From: Leclercia adecarboxylata
Lineage (GTDB): Bacteria > Pseudomonadota > Gammaproteobacteria > Enterobacterales > Enterobacteriaceae
Reading direction: 5' to 3'
Length of the DNA: 22,090 nucleotides
NCBI GenBank assembly: GCA_002360945.1
Contig: DERO01000014.1
Location: 1 to 22,090, forward strand
A program made the translations under genes and the position numbers. This document shows positions 1 to 8,175 of the stretch, piece after piece (positions within the stretch are counted from its first letter, which is position 1; each line of letters begins with the position of its first letter). Below the pieces are notes generated by a model, which saw only the letters and a list, made by a program, of their open reading frames with translations, was not told where the DNA came from and ran no database searches.

Positions 1-33
1 CCCGTATAATACGTTTTCCTCATTCAGAGTCAA
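1..33 (-). promoter_or_regulatory. rRNA operon promoter P2 (rrnB position)
   Basis: On the minus strand there is a -35 TTGACT (28-33) and a -10 TATTAT (6-11) with a 16-bp spacer. The flanking sequence resembles the E. coli rrnB leader around P2. The start site falls just beyond the left edge, so the 16S gene itself is not in the window. P2 is the second of the two tandem promoters typical of enterobacterial rRNA operons. Confidence 0.85.
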
Positions 34-116
34 GCAATTATTTTCGCTTTTCTCTGTCGACATTCATCTCTGAAGCCTGCTGTCACGGCGGTTTGTAATC
101 CGTTGTTCCGTGTCAG

Positions 117-190
117 TGGAGGCGCATTATAGGGAGTTCTTCGGCAGTGACAAGAGCTAATTTAAAAAAATCTTTCAACCGCCTTTTTTT
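117..190 (-). promoter_or_regulatory. rRNA operon promoter P1 with UP element
   Basis: The minus strand carries -35 TTGTCA (148-153), a 16-bp spacer and -10 TATAAT (126-131). A GC-rich discriminator GCGCCTCC follows, then an A at 117 that corresponds to the E. coli rrnB P1 start. Upstream (154-190) is an A/T-rich tract with runs of A and T, the expected UP element. The suboptimal spacer and GC-rich discriminator are the hallmarks of growth-rate and ppGpp control in this promoter family. It lies between murI and the rRNA genes outside the window, as in E. coli. Confidence 0.92.
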
Positions 191-204
191 TGCTCAAAAA
201 CGTG

Positions 205-1056
205 CTACAGCGCTAGTTTTTCGAGCGTTTCGAAGCCGTAACGCTGCAAAACGGGTAAAAGTTGCTCAGTCTCAGCGGTCAATGCCATGCAATAAGCAAT
301 ATTCGCATCGACAGATTTCGCATCTGGCGCTTCATGTTCAAGCAGCCATGCGGTGCGACGAGCAATAGCCGCGCCCGAATCCACCAGGCGGGTGCCTTCC
401 GGCAGTACGGCAAGCAACTCCTCCTGCAATAAAGGGAAATGCGTGCAGCCCAGCACAACCGTGTCTGGCGGCTCCGCCATACGCAGCCAGGGACGCAGAA
501 TACGACGCAGCTCTTCCAGCGACACCGGCTGACCGTGCAGCTTCGCTTCCGCCATCTCCACCAGCTCGGCAGAACCTAACATCGCGATCTGACATTCATT
601 GGCAAAGCGCTCGATCAGTTCGCGGGTATAAGGACGCTTCACCGTTCCGCGGGTTGCCAGCAGCCCCACCACGCCATTTGCCGTCAGGCGCGCCGCAGGT
701 TTAATCGCCGGCACTACGCCGACAACCGGGAACGGGAATTTTTCGCGTAAGGCGGGAAGGGAAACCGTACTCGCCGTATTACAGGCGATTACCGCCAGTG
801 CAAGAGGATAATGCTGTTGCACGGCGGTAACGATTTCAACGACGCGTTCGACAATAAACTCTTCGCTCTTTTCCCCATACGGAAAAGCCACGTTATCGAA
901 TGCATAGATGTAATGAAGATCCGGCAGGAGATGCCGAATCTCATCATAGACTGAAAGCCCACCGACACCGGAGTCAAACACCAGTACGGTGGGACGCGCG
1001 TCAGAAGGTGTAGCTGCCAGACAAGGTGTATTCCCGTCCTGCAGTTTCGTAGCCAT
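205..1056 (-). CDS. murI: Glutamate racemase
   Basis: Cytoplasmic cofactor-independent racemase converting L-glutamate to D-glutamate for peptidoglycan precursors. The product is 283 residues, close to the E. coli enzyme, and aligns with it nearly end to end. The two catalytic cysteines are present: C92 in ACNTAS and C204 in GCTHFPLL. The DSGVGGLS substrate-binding loop lies at about residues 28-35. The start chosen is the ATG at 1054-1056 (MATKLQDGN), matching the family. An upstream in-frame ATG at 1161 would add 35 residues encoded inside btuB and unlike any racemase. The 5' end overlaps the 3' end of btuB by 56 bp, so the two are translationally linked. No intrinsic terminator is visible after the stop, so transcripts may run into the rRNA promoters. 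Confidence 0.97.
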   Translation of the reverse strand: MATKLQDGNTPCLAATPSDARPTVLVFDSGVGGLSVYDEIRHLLPDLHYIYAFDNVAFPYGEKSEEFIVERVVEIVTAVQQHYPLALAVIACNTASTVSLPALREKFPFPVVGVVPAIKPAARLTANGVVGLLATRGTVKRPYTRELIERFANECQIAMLGSAELVEMAEAKLHGQPVSLEELRRILRPWLRMAEPPDTVVLGCTHFPLLQEELLAVLPEGTRLVDSGAAIARRTAWLLEHEAPDAKSVDANIAYCMALTAETEQLLPVLQRYGFETLEKLAL

Positions 1057-2854
1057 AAACTGTCTCGTAGTCTTTATCGAACAGGTTGGCGATTTTACCA
1101 CGAACTGTAAGGTGAGAGGTGACAGGATATGAAACGGCGAGATCCCACAGGCTGACCCCACCCATTTTCACTCGCTCTGAAGTGAAGGTATTAGGATCAT
1201 ACGCCACGTCATAACGGGTGCCCAGATAGCGGTAGGCCAGATTCCAGTCGAGATCCCACACCTGCGTATCCAGCTGGTACTTCACCTGCTGCTTCGAACG
1301 GCGGGCAAGCACCTCGTTGGTTTTGGCATTACGCGGATCAACATAGTCATAAGAAATCTGATGCCCTACCGGACCCGTATCGAACTGCGCCGTGGCTTCG
1401 ATACCTTTAATGCGCGCTTTATCCACGTTGTAGTAGCGGAACGTGCGCGGGTCGCTGCTGATCAGGTTGTCGATATCGTTGCGATAACCGGATACGCGCC
1501 AGGTCACCGGGCCGGTCAGCCCCTCGAAGCCACCTTCCCACTGCTTGCTCTCTTCTGGCTTCAGGTCCGGGTTGCCATAGCTCGCGCTGTGGATCTGGCT
1601 CATGGTCGGCGCTTTATAGGCCGTGCCGTAGGAACCGATGATCCGGTAACCGTCGATAAACTCCCATCCGGCGCTGGTCTGCCAGGTGTTATGGTTACCG
1701 AAGTTAGAGTTATCATCGTTACGCGCTGCGGCTTCCAGGGTGACGCTATCGAACTGCTGCATGGCAGACAGGAATACGCCGGTGTTGCGCTGGTCGTAGC
1801 CTTTATCCAGGTAACCCGTTCCCGCCTGGGTTTTTTGCTTCTGCCAGTCCAGACCCGCGCCGATATTGCCATGGCCCACCGTGACCGTGTTCATCCACTG
1901 GGCGGTATACTGCTTGACGTCATCCGTGGTGGCGGAGGAAGCATAGCGGCCTTTGCTCGGATCGTAGTTCTGGTCTTTGCTGCGACCGTAACCAGCCACC
2001 AGCTGTGTCTGATAGATCCCCTGGTTATAGCGCAGGCCGGTGTCCCAGTTCTGGCTGTAAAGCTGACGAGTATCCGGCAGGCCATCGACCATAAAGCTAT
2101 CGTCATAATGCTCATAGCCGTCATACGCGGTGCGGTTGTCATAGCCGAGACCACGCACGAAACCGCTCAGGTTGTCGGTGATCTGCTGCTCAACCGAGCC
2201 AAACAGCGACTTACTCATAAAACCATCGCGATCGGGCTGACGTGGCGCATCTGCCGCATCGATATCAAAACCACGGGTGTAGGTATAGTTACCGCCCAGA
2301 GTGATTTTGGTTTTATCCAGCACCTGCTGGAAGGCACCATCGTAGGACTGATAGCCTTTCGAGCCGACGCTGGCGGTGATTTCCGCCCCTGGCTTGTCCC
2401 GACCCGTAATGATGTTAATCACGCCGCCAATCGCATCCGAACCGTACAGGGCCGAGCGCGGGCCACGAATGTATTCGACACGCTGAATGAGCGAAACGGG
2501 GATTTGGCTGAGGTCCGGGGAGTTACTGATCCCGGCGTTATTCAGTGGAATGCCATCGATCAGCACCAGCACATGACGGGATTCCGTCCCGCGAATAAAG
2601 GTAGAGGAGTTGGCGCCCATGCCGCCGCTTTGGGCGATATCCACACCCGGTAAGCGTGACATGACTTCAACGACGCTTTTTGCCTGCCAGCGTTCAATAT
2701 CTTCCCGGGTAACAACGGAGCTGGGGGCCAGAACGGTATTGGCAGGTTGTGCAACACGGTTTGCCGTTACGACCAACGCGTCCGCGCTATCCTGCGCCCA
2801 GCCCGAAAATGCCGTGACGGAAAGCGCCGTCAACAGCGATACTTTTTTAATCAT
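1001..2854 (-). CDS. btuB: Vitamin B12 TonB-dependent outer-membrane receptor
   Basis: Outer-membrane 22-strand barrel importing cobalamins with TonB energy and handing them to BtuF/BtuCD; colicins and phages also use it in E. coli. The 617-residue product has a signal peptide with predicted cleavage after SGWA (residue 20). A TonB box DALVVTA follows at residues 25-31. The plug domain contains [16 protein letters not shown], and the last residue is Phe, as required for barrel assembly. The start chosen is the ATG encoding MIKKVSLL. An in-frame ATG 15 nt upstream (MDAFT) would put acidic and polar residues before the signal peptide and lies in the riboswitch-controlled initiation region. The gene is preceded by a cobalamin riboswitch and overlaps murI by 56 bp. 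Confidence 0.97.
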   Translation of the reverse strand: MIKKVSLLTALSVTAFSGWAQDSADALVVTANRVAQPANTVLAPSSVVTREDIERWQAKSVVEVMSRLPGVDIAQSGGMGANSSTFIRGTESRHVLVLIDGIPLNNAGISNSPDLSQIPVSLIQRVEYIRGPRSALYGSDAIGGVINIITGRDKPGAEITASVGSKGYQSYDGAFQQVLDKTKITLGGNYTYTRGFDIDAADAPRQPDRDGFMSKSLFGSVEQQITDNLSGFVRGLGYDNRTAYDGYEHYDDSFMVDGLPDTRQLYSQNWDTGLRYNQGIYQTQLVAGYGRSKDQNYDPSKGRYASSATTDDVKQYTAQWMNTVTVGHGNIGAGLDWQKQKTQAGTGYLDKGYDQRNTGVFLSAMQQFDSVTLEAAARNDDNSNFGNHNTWQTSAGWEFIDGYRIIGSYGTAYKAPTMSQIHSASYGNPDLKPEESKQWEGGFEGLTGPVTWRVSGYRNDIDNLISSDPRTFRYYNVDKARIKGIEATAQFDTGPVGHQISYDYVDPRNAKTNEVLARRSKQQVKYQLDTQVWDLDWNLAYRYLGTRYDVAYDPNTFTSERVKMGGVSLWDLAVSYPVTSHLTVRGKIANLFDKDYETVYGYETAGREYTLSGSYTF

Positions 2855-2879
2855 TGTAAAAGCATCCACAATATAAGAA

Positions 2880-3081
2880 GGATGCCGCAGGCCTCACCCA
2901 TAGCACGCGATGATGAAACCAAATGCGACGTGATCCCGGCAGGTCTTCGGGCTAGGTGGCTTTATAAGGATGAAGACTTCCCATTTTCACAGTGTCTACA
3001 GCTCTCATCCCGCCAGTCTTTACCGCTGCGCGTCAGCTCCAGATTTGCACTGGATTCCCTTTTCACTCAAAAGAGACCGGA
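2880..3081 (-). promoter_or_regulatory. Adenosylcobalamin riboswitch (btuB leader)
   Basis: The roughly 200-nt leader of btuB carries the conserved B12 box, read on the minus strand as AGCCCGAAGACCTGCC (2938-2953). Upstream of it are the conserved blocks GGGAATCCAGTGC, ATCTGGAGCTGACGCGC and GCGGTAA, and the GGGAAG element. The 3' end runs to the GGATGC stretch just before the start codon. In E. coli this element folds on coenzyme B12 and hides the btuB ribosome-binding site. The same layout here argues for translational repression of the receptor by intracellular adenosylcobalamin. The 5' boundary is set from the predicted promoter and is approximate. Confidence 0.95.
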
Positions 3082-3087
3082 AACATA

Positions 3088-3117
3088 ATGCTACATTTAG
3101 ACACGTATAGATGTCCA
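3088..3117 (-). promoter_or_regulatory. Candidate btuB promoter
   Basis: On the minus strand TGGACA (3112-3117) and TAGCAT (3088-3093) are separated by 18 bp. This would start transcription near 3081, at the 5' edge of the riboswitch. An alternative -10 CATTAT (3085-3090) has a poor 21-bp spacing. The -35/-10 spacer is fully occupied by the met-box-like repeats described separately. Confidence 0.5.
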
Positions 3118-3124
3118 GACTGCC
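3093..3124. promoter_or_regulatory. Tandem met-box-like 8-mers (possible MetJ operator)
   Basis: Four consecutive 8-mers read on the plus strand: ACATTTAG, ACACGTAT, AGATGTCC, AGACTGCC. They match the met box AGACGTCT at 3, 6, 6 and 5 of 8 positions. The strongest two resemble ATACGTTT and AGACGTCC in the metF operator of this same window (21705-21736), in the same phase. MetJ binds cooperatively to adjacent weak boxes, so tandem arrangement matters more than any single match. The location over the presumed btuB promoter suggests methionine control of B12 uptake; that is inference. The array could instead act on trmA, which starts 77 bp to the right. Confidence 0.5.
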
Positions 3125-3200
3125 GTTAACCATTAAGGCTGGACATCCCCTGCACAATCCCTACAATCCCCGCGTAATTCATCATCAATCAGGAAGCATC

Positions 3201-4301
3201 ATGACCCCCGAACACCTCCCGACAGAACAGTACGACGCGCAACTGGCAGAGAAAGTCGTCCGTCTGCAAAGTATGATGACGCCTTTTGCTGCGCCTGCGC
3301 CTGAGGTGTTCCGCTCCCCGGTCAGCCACTACCGTATGCGTGCCGAATTCCGCATCTGGCACGACGGCGACGACCTGTACCACATCATTTTCGATCAGCA
3401 GACCAAAAGCCGGATCCGTGTGGACAGTTTCCCGGCGGCCAGCGAGCTGATTAACCAGTTGATGACCCTGATGATGGATGGCGTGCGCGATAATCCGCTG
3501 CTGCGCCATAAGCTGTTCCAGATTGACTACCTGACCACCCAAAGCAATCAGGCCATCGTCTCCCTGCTGTACCATAAAGCGCTGAATGACGAGTGGCGCC
3601 AGGCGGCAGAAGCCCTGCGTGATGCGCTGCGCGCGCAGAACATCAACGTGCATCTGATTGGCCGTGCGACAAAAACCAAAATCGCGCTGGATCAGGATTT
3701 CATCGACGAGCGCCTGCCGGTGGCGGGCAAAGAGATGATTTATCGCCAGGTTGAGAACAGCTTTACCCAGCCGAATGCGGCGATGAACGTGCAAATGCTG
3801 GAGTGGGCGCTGCATGCCACCGAAGGGTCAACCGGCGATCTGCTGGAGCTCTACTGCGGTAACGGCAACTTCTCGCTGGCGCTGGCGCGTAACTTCGAGC
3901 GCGTACTGGCCACCGAAATCGCCAAGCCATCGGTTGCCGCGGCGCAATACAACATCGCGGCGAACCGCATCGATAACGTGCAGATCATTCGTATGTCGGC
4001 GGAAGAGTTTACTCAGGCGATGAATGGCGTGCGGGAATTTAACCGTCTGCAGGGAATTGATCTGAAGAGCTACCAGTGTGAGACGATTTTCGTCGATCCA
4101 CCGCGCAGCGGTCTGGACAGCGAAACCGAGAAGATGGTGCAGGCGTACCCGCGTATTCTGTATATCTCCTGTAACCCGGAAACCTTGTGCAAGAACCTGG
4201 AAACATTAAGCCAGACGCACAAGGTTGAACGTCTGGCGTTATTCGATCAGTTCCCGTATACGCACCATATGGAGTGCGGCGTGTTACTGACGGCCCGGTA
4301 A
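3201..4301 (+). CDS. trmA: tRNA/tmRNA (uracil-C5)-methyltransferase
   Basis: Transfers a methyl group from S-adenosylmethionine to U54 of tRNA, making ribothymidine in the T-loop, and also modifies tmRNA; cytoplasmic. The 366-residue length equals the E. coli enzyme. Visible motifs are the SAM-binding [16 protein letters not shown], the DPPRSGLD motif, the nucleophile C324 in ISCNPETL and the general base E358 in HHMECGV. The start chosen is the ATG at 3201, preceded by AGGAAG (3191-3196). An in-frame ATG at 3111 would prepend 30 unrelated residues and lies within the upstream operator region. The gene is divergent from btuB and convergent with yijD, with a REP element between the stops. Confidence 0.97.
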   Translation: MTPEHLPTEQYDAQLAEKVVRLQSMMTPFAAPAPEVFRSPVSHYRMRAEFRIWHDGDDLYHIIFDQQTKSRIRVDSFPAASELINQLMTLMMDGVRDNPLLRHKLFQIDYLTTQSNQAIVSLLYHKALNDEWRQAAEALRDALRAQNINVHLIGRATKTKIALDQDFIDERLPVAGKEMIYRQVENSFTQPNAAMNVQMLEWALHATEGSTGDLLELYCGNGNFSLALARNFERVLATEIAKPSVAAAQYNIAANRIDNVQIIRMSAEEFTQAMNGVREFNRLQGIDLKSYQCETIFVDPPRSGLDSETEKMVQAYPRILYISCNPETLCKNLETLSQTHKVERLALFDQFPYTHHMECGVLLTAR

Positions 4302-4308
4302 ATCGTAT

Positions 4309-4340
4309 TGCCGGGTGACGCTGCGCTTACCCGGCCTACA
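4309..4340. repeat. REP palindrome between trmA and yijD
   Basis: A single REP-type unit: TTGCCGGGTGACGCTGCGC followed by TTACCCGGCCTACAA, with GCCGGGT pairing with ACCCGGC around a GC-rich loop. It occupies most of the 45-bp gap between two convergent genes, a typical REP location. It may stabilise 3' ends. Confidence 0.85.
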
Positions 4341-4346
4341 AAACCG

Positions 4347-4706
4347 TTACTCTGGCAGCTGCTGCTTACGATTACGCATTTTAAAGCCAATCCAGAAGAC
4401 CAGCGCTACCGACAGCACCGCAGGCAGGAAGTTAGAGCCAATGTCCGGGTACTCTGCACGCACCACGGTGCTATACAGCAGGACGCCCAGCACAAAGAAC
4501 GCCGCCGACAATGCCGGTAACCCCACCGGCATGGTGCGATTCTGATAACGCTGATGCAGACAGTACACCGTCAGCACCAGAGAGATCATCGGGAAAACCG
4601 AAAACGGTACAATAGAGCTAAAAATCGCTGCAAAGGTCCCGTTAATGGATAAGCCAGCGATCAATGCCAGCAACAATGTTCCTTTATCCTGTCCTGTCTG
4701 TTTCAT
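4347..4706 (-). CDS. yijD: DUF1422 inner-membrane protein YijD
   Basis: A 119-residue hydrophobic protein matching E. coli YijD in length and closely in sequence. Four likely transmembrane stretches are visible: around residues 10-28 ([19 protein letters not shown]), 30-50 ([19 protein letters not shown]), 60-80 ([17 protein letters not shown]) and 90-110 ([18 protein letters not shown]), with a basic C-terminus. Its biochemical role is not known. It begins 10 bp after the fabR stop on the same strand, with a good ribosome-binding site (GAAAGGTGAG), so the pair is a two-gene operon. That suggests, but does not show, a link to membrane lipid homeostasis. Confidence 0.95.
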   Translation of the reverse strand: MKQTGQDKGTLLLALIAGLSINGTFAAIFSSIVPFSVFPMISLVLTVYCLHQRYQNRTMPVGLPALSAAFFVLGVLLYSTVVRAEYPDIGSNFLPAVLSVALVFWIGFKMRNRKQQLPE

Positions 4707-4716
4707 TACTCACCTT

Positions 4717-5352
4717 TCACTCATCGGATTGATGCGCCAGTTTTTCTTGTTCACGGCGATACCAGTAATACGCACCTTTAGAGATCATCCGCAGTTGCAA
4801 TACCAGTCGCTCTTCGAGTTGCTTGCGTTGTTCAACGCTCACATCCAGTGCTTCGGCGCCCGCACTGAAGACTATTGTCACCATCGCCTCGGCCTGCGCT
4901 TCAGTGAAGGCGCGCGGCATATGGTTTTCGAGTTCAAGATAGTCGGCAAGTTCCGCAATAAAATGCTGAATCTCACGCGCCACGGCGGCACGAAACGCGG
5001 CCGAGGTCCCCGAGCGTTCCCGCAGCAGTAAACGAAACGCGTTAGGGTTATTGCCGATAAACTCCATAAAGGTAGAAACGGAGGTGCGGATCACGCTGCC
5101 CCCTTTGGCGATACGCTGACGCGCCTGGCGCATCAGCTGGCGGAGCATCAGCCCGCTCTCATCCACCATGGTCAGACCCAGTTCATCTACGTCACGGAAA
5201 TGACGGTAGAACGAGGTAGGCGCAATCCCGGCTTCGCGTGCGACTTCGCGCAGGCTCAGACTGGCAAAACTTCGCTCGGCACTCAGCTGACTGAATGCGG
5301 CTTCTACCAGCGAACGCCGGGTTTTCTCTTTTTGTTGTGCTCTTACGCCCAT
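4717..5352 (-). CDS. fabR: TetR-family repressor of unsaturated fatty acid synthesis
   Basis: DNA-binding repressor that, with unsaturated acyl-ACP/CoA, lowers fabA and fabB expression and so adjusts membrane unsaturation. The 211-residue product has an N-terminal TetR helix-turn-helix (about residues 10-55) including [20 protein letters not shown], followed by an all-helical ligand domain. The start is set at the ATG at 5350-5352 ([10 protein letters not shown]). The reading frame continues upstream to 5478, but an extended -10 promoter at 5387-5392 would leave any earlier ATG outside the transcript. The C-terminus (EKLAHQSDE) differs from the E. coli tail I remember, while the rest is nearly identical. 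yijD follows 10 bp downstream; sthA is divergent. Confidence 0.94.
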   Translation of the reverse strand: MGVRAQQKEKTRRSLVEAAFSQLSAERSFASLSLREVAREAGIAPTSFYRHFRDVDELGLTMVDESGLMLRQLMRQARQRIAKGGSVIRTSVSTFMEFIGNNPNAFRLLLRERSGTSAAFRAAVAREIQHFIAELADYLELENHMPRAFTEAQAEAMVTIVFSAGAEALDVSVEQRKQLEERLVLQLRMISKGAYYWYRREQEKLAHQSDE

Positions 5353-5386
5353 CACGATAGTTGAATCCTTCCAAAGGCCCGCTGGC

Positions 5387-5395
5387 ACTATACCA
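5387..5395 (-). promoter_or_regulatory. Candidate fabR-yijD promoter (extended -10)
   Basis: The minus strand reads TGGTATAGT, an extended -10 element with hexamer TATAGT at 5387-5392. No good -35 is present, which is tolerated with an extended -10. Predicted start is near 5380, giving a leader of about 28 nt before the fabR ATG. Confidence 0.5.
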
Positions 5396-5484
5396 GAGAA
5401 TAAAATTAATCTGTTTACCTGGCTTACAGAATGAAGGTTTCCCTGTTGTTTGTGCTCCACCACGCGAAAAGAGCACAACGATAA

Positions 5485-5513
5485 TTGGGTTATCCCGCCA
5501 ATGATGTTACTAT
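5485..5513 (+). promoter_or_regulatory. Candidate sthA promoter
   Basis: TTGGGT (5485-5490) and TACTAT (5508-5513) are separated by 17 bp, placing a start near 5520 about 30 nt before the sthA ATG. It diverges from the fabR promoter. No obvious operator palindrome was recognised in the gap. Confidence 0.4.
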
Positions 5514-5551
5514 TCTGTTGCTTTTATGTATAAGAACAGGTAAGCCTTACC

Positions 5552-6952
5552 ATGTCACATTCCTACGATTACGACGCAATAGTTATTGGTTCCGGCCCCG
5601 GCGGCGAAGGCGCTGCTATGGGACTGGTTAAGCAAGGAGCCAGAGTAGCGGTCATTGAGCGTTACCATAACGTGGGCGGCGGCTGTACCCACTGGGGCAC
5701 CATCCCTTCCAAAGCCCTCCGCCACGCCGTCAGCCGCATTATTGAATTCAACCAGAACCCTCTTTACAGCGATCACTCCCGCCTTCTCCGCTCATCTTTT
5801 GCCGATATCCTGAATCATGCGGATACCGTGATTAATCAGCAAACGCGGATGCGCCAGGGTTTTTATGAGCGCAACCACTGCGAAATTCTGCAGGGCAGCG
5901 CACATTTCGTGGATGAGCATACGCTGGCGCTGGAGTGTCATGACGGTTCCGTCGAGACCATCACCGCCGAAAAATTTGTGATCGCCTGCGGCTCGCGCCC
6001 GTACCGTCCGGCCGATGTGGATTTCTCCCACCCGCGCGTTTACGACAGCGACTCCATTCTGAGCCTGCACCATGAGCCGCGCCACGTGCTGATCTACGGT
6101 GCCGGGGTGATCGGCTGTGAATATGCCTCCATCTTCCGCGGCATGAACGTCAAAGTTGACCTGATCAACACCCGCGACCGCCTGCTGGCGTTCCTCGATC
6201 AGGAGATGTCCGACTCGCTCTCCTATCACTTCTGGAACAGCGGCGTGGTGATTCGTCATAACGAAGAGTACGAGAAGATCGAACCCTGCGATGACGGCGT
6301 GATCATGCACCTGAAGTCCGGCAAAAAGCTGAAAGCCGACTGCCTGCTGTACGCTAACGGCCGTACCGGTAACACCGATTCGCTGGCGCTGGAAAACATC
6401 GGCCTGACCACCGACAGTCGTGGACAGCTCAAGGTCAACAGCATGTACCAGACCGCCCTGCCGCATATCTATGCCGTGGGTGACGTGATTGGTTATCCAA
6501 GCCTGGCGTCAGCGGCGTACGATCAGGGGCGCATTGCCGCTCAGGCGCTGGTGAAAGGTGAAGCGACGGCGCATCTGATTGAAGATATCCCGACCGGCAT
6601 TTACACCATTCCGGAAATCAGTTCTGTCGGCAAAACCGAACAGCAGCTGACGGCCATGAAGGTGCCTTACGAGGTGGGTCGTGCCCAGTTTAAACATCTG
6701 GCGCGGGCGCAAATCGTCGGGATGAGCGTGGGTACGCTGAAGATCCTGTTCCATCGCGAGACGAAAGAGATCCTCGGCATTCACTGCTTCGGTGAGCGCG
6801 CGGCGGAAATCATTCACATCGGCCAGGCGATCATGGAGCAAAAAGGTGGCGGTAACACCATCGAATACTTTGTTAATACCACCTTTAACTACCCGACCAT
6901 GGCAGAAGCCTATCGGGTAGCGGCGCTGAACGGCTTAAACCGCCTGTTTTAA
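5552..6952 (+). CDS. sthA: Soluble pyridine nucleotide transhydrogenase
   Basis: Cytoplasmic FAD flavoprotein that transfers hydride between NADPH and NAD+, in E. coli mainly reoxidising excess NADPH. The 466 residues match E. coli SthA/UdhA in length and sequence. The N-terminal FAD Rossmann motif GSGPGGEG is at 13-20, the NAD(P) Rossmann motif GAGVIGCE in mid-protein, and the FAD-contacting YAVGDVIG and the dimerisation domain follow. It belongs to the disulfide reductase family but lacks the redox disulfide: C45 is kept in [13 protein letters not shown] and the second cysteine position is T50, as in known SthA proteins. The ribosome-binding site is ACAGGTAAG. The 3' end overlaps oxyR by 18 bp tail to tail. 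Confidence 0.97.
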   Translation: MSHSYDYDAIVIGSGPGGEGAAMGLVKQGARVAVIERYHNVGGGCTHWGTIPSKALRHAVSRIIEFNQNPLYSDHSRLLRSSFADILNHADTVINQQTRMRQGFYERNHCEILQGSAHFVDEHTLALECHDGSVETITAEKFVIACGSRPYRPADVDFSHPRVYDSDSILSLHHEPRHVLIYGAGVIGCEYASIFRGMNVKVDLINTRDRLLAFLDQEMSDSLSYHFWNSGVVIRHNEEYEKIEPCDDGVIMHLKSGKKLKADCLLYANGRTGNTDSLALENIGLTTDSRGQLKVNSMYQTALPHIYAVGDVIGYPSLASAAYDQGRIAAQALVKGEATAHLIEDIPTGIYTIPEISSVGKTEQQLTAMKVPYEVGRAQFKHLARAQIVGMSVGTLKILFHRETKEILGIHCFGERAAEIIHIGQAIMEQKGGGNTIEYFVNTTFNYPTMAEAYRVAALNGLNRLF

Positions 6953-7852
6953 CGCACTGTCGAAACGGCCATCCATCGAACTGCGGATGGCCTCTGCCAG
7001 CTGCTCATAGCGGCTGCGCAGCGGCGACCCCGGACGATAGACCAGACCAATGGTACGACGCGGCTCCGGCTTGATGCACGGCAGATAGACGACGCCATCG
7101 CGGCGACGCTCTGGCGGGACTGACAGCGCGGGCAGCAGCGTAATACCACTTCCTGCCGCCACCATGTTGCGCAGCGTTTCCAGGCTGGTGGCACGGAAGT
7201 GGGTATCTTCATCGGCACCCGCTTCAAAGCAGAAGCCCATCGCCTGATCGCGCAGGCAGTGACCATCTTCCAGCATCAGCAGCTTTTCACCGGCCAGATC
7301 GGCCATCGGCACGCGATCGCGGTTCGCCCAAGGGTGATCCTCATAGATCGCCAGCATCATCGGCTCGTCAAACAGCGGCACTTCGATAAAGGCTTCACTC
7401 TCTTTGACCAGCGCCAGAATGGCACAGTCGAGCTTGCCGCTATCTAACTGCGCCAGCAGCTGATGGGTTTGCGCTTCGTGCAGGTACATTTCGAGTTTCG
7501 GGAAGGTCTGATGCAGCATCGGAATGATCTGCGGCAGCAGGTACGGGCCAACGGTTGGGATCAGGCCGATATGCAGCGGGCCGGACATGGTCTCCCCCTG
7601 CTGGCTTGCCATTTCCTTGAGCACTTTGACCTCGCGCAGCACGGTGCGCGCCTGATCCACCAGCAGAAGACCTGCCTGGGTGAACAGCACTTTACGACTG
7701 GTGCGCTCCAGTAACATCACGCCCAGTTCGTCTTCCAGCTTGCGGATCTGACCGCTCAGCGTCGGCTGACTGACGTGGCAGGAGTCTGCCGCGCGGCGAA
7801 AATGGCGGTGTTCAGCTAATGCGACCAGGTATTCAAGATCACGAATATTCAT
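6935..7852 (-). CDS. oxyR: LysR-family peroxide-sensing regulator OxyR
   Basis: Thiol-switch transcription factor activated by H2O2, controlling katG, ahpCF, oxyS and others, and repressing its own gene. The 305-residue product has an N-terminal LysR winged helix (about 1-60, with [18 protein letters not shown] and [13 protein letters not shown]). The periplasmic-binding-protein-like sensor domain follows. The two redox cysteines are present at C199 and C208 ([13 protein letters not shown]). The start ATG at 7850-7852 follows the strong ribosome-binding site GGAGGATG. Divergent oxyS and a shared operator lie immediately upstream. katG, a classical target, is in the same window with its own site. 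Confidence 0.98.
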   Translation of the reverse strand: MNIRDLEYLVALAEHRHFRRAADSCHVSQPTLSGQIRKLEDELGVMLLERTSRKVLFTQAGLLLVDQARTVLREVKVLKEMASQQGETMSGPLHIGLIPTVGPYLLPQIIPMLHQTFPKLEMYLHEAQTHQLLAQLDSGKLDCAILALVKESEAFIEVPLFDEPMMLAIYEDHPWANRDRVPMADLAGEKLLMLEDGHCLRDQAMGFCFEAGADEDTHFRATSLETLRNMVAAGSGITLLPALSVPPERRRDGVVYLPCIKPEPRRTIGLVYRPGSPLRSRYEQLAEAIRSSMDGRFDSALKQAV

Positions 7853-7873
7853 TATTCATCCTCCGTCGCCACG

Positions 7874-7910
7874 ATAGTTCATGGCGATAGATAGCATAGC
7901 AACGAACGAT
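7874..7910. promoter_or_regulatory. OxyR operator between oxyR and oxyS
   Basis: Two 15-mers, ATAGTTCATGGCGAT (7874-7888) and ATAGCAACGAACGAT (7896-7910), are separated by 7 bp. Both fit the OxyR pattern of ATAG and CTAT-like tetranucleotides spaced in register on one face of the helix (ATAGnTnnnAnCTAT, n7, repeated). The site covers the upstream region of oxyR and ends about 38 bp before the oxyS start. That is the classical arrangement for oxyR autorepression and oxyS activation. Confidence 0.85.
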
Positions 7911-7947
7911 TATCCCTATCAAGCGTTCTGTTGAATAATGCATCACA

Positions 7948-8065
7948 GAGACGAGGCGGCACCGATTACCCTTGAAGTCCTGTCCCGTCTTACGAGTTTC
8001 TCTCAAAACTCGAACAACTAAAGCCAACGTGAACTTTTGCGGACCCCGTGGTCCGCCTTTTTTTT
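7948..8065 (+). ncRNA. oxyS: OxyS small regulatory RNA
   Basis: Hfq-dependent stress small RNA induced by OxyR under peroxide; in E. coli it represses fhlA, rpoS translation and other targets. The locus is in the expected place, divergent from oxyR. It contains conserved blocks of E. coli OxyS: GCGGCACC near the 5' end, CCCTTGAAGTC, GAGTTTCTC, and AACTAAAGCCAACGTGAAC plus TTTTGCGGA in the unstructured linker before the terminator. The 5' end at 7948 is set by alignment with the remembered E. coli start, with a weak -10 AATAAT at 7934-7939 fitting an activated promoter. Two loops known to pair with fhlA differ from E. coli (see findings). The mature 3' end lies somewhere in the terminal T run. 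Confidence 0.93.
8039..8065 (+). terminator. Intrinsic terminator of oxyS
   Basis: GCGGACC (8039-8045), a 4-nt loop CCGT, and GGTCCGC (8050-8056), followed by an 8-T run (8058-8065). This forms the 3' stem-loop of OxyS. Confidence 0.92.
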
Positions 8066-8079
8066 GCGTAAAAAAGCCG

Positions 8080-8116
8080 GGGTAAAAGCAAAATGGCAAC
8101 CGAAGTTGCCATTTTT
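8080..8116 (-). terminator. Intrinsic terminator of argCBH (possibly bidirectional)
   Basis: AAAATGGCAAC (8090-8100), loop CGAA, and GTTGCCATTTT (8105-8115) form an 11-bp stem with a stable tetraloop. Read leftward from argH, the stem is followed by TTTTGCTTTT. Read rightward, it ends in ATTTTT, so it could also back up oxyS termination. Confidence 0.75.
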
Positions 8117-8124
8117 AGTGTTTG

Positions 8125-8160
8125 CTCCCTCTCCCGGTGGGAGAGGGCCGGGGTGAGGGC
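8125..8160. repeat. GC-rich palindromic repeat near argH 3' end
   Basis: CTCCCTCTCCC, GGT, then GGGAGAGGGCCGGGGTGAGGGC: an inverted repeat with an asymmetric GC-rich arm. The last 24 bases (8137-8160) recur exactly, in inverse orientation, at 21847-21870. This family differs in sequence from the REP units elsewhere in the window. Confidence 0.8.
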
Positions 8161-8175
8161 ACCAGCCCGCACGAA

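Noticed and set aside
1361..2653. A 430-codon open frame antisense to btuB
   Set aside because: No domain is recognisable, the opposite strand encodes a complete BtuB, and no ribosome-binding site context was seen.
2870..3088. A 113-codon frame (2747-3088) across the btuB leader
   Set aside because: It is the complement of the riboswitch and signal-peptide region; the conserved RNA blocks account for the sequence.
4301..4545. Small plus-strand frames downstream of trmA (70-76 codons)
   Set aside because: They begin in the REP element and run antisense through yijD, whose membrane-protein reading is well supported.
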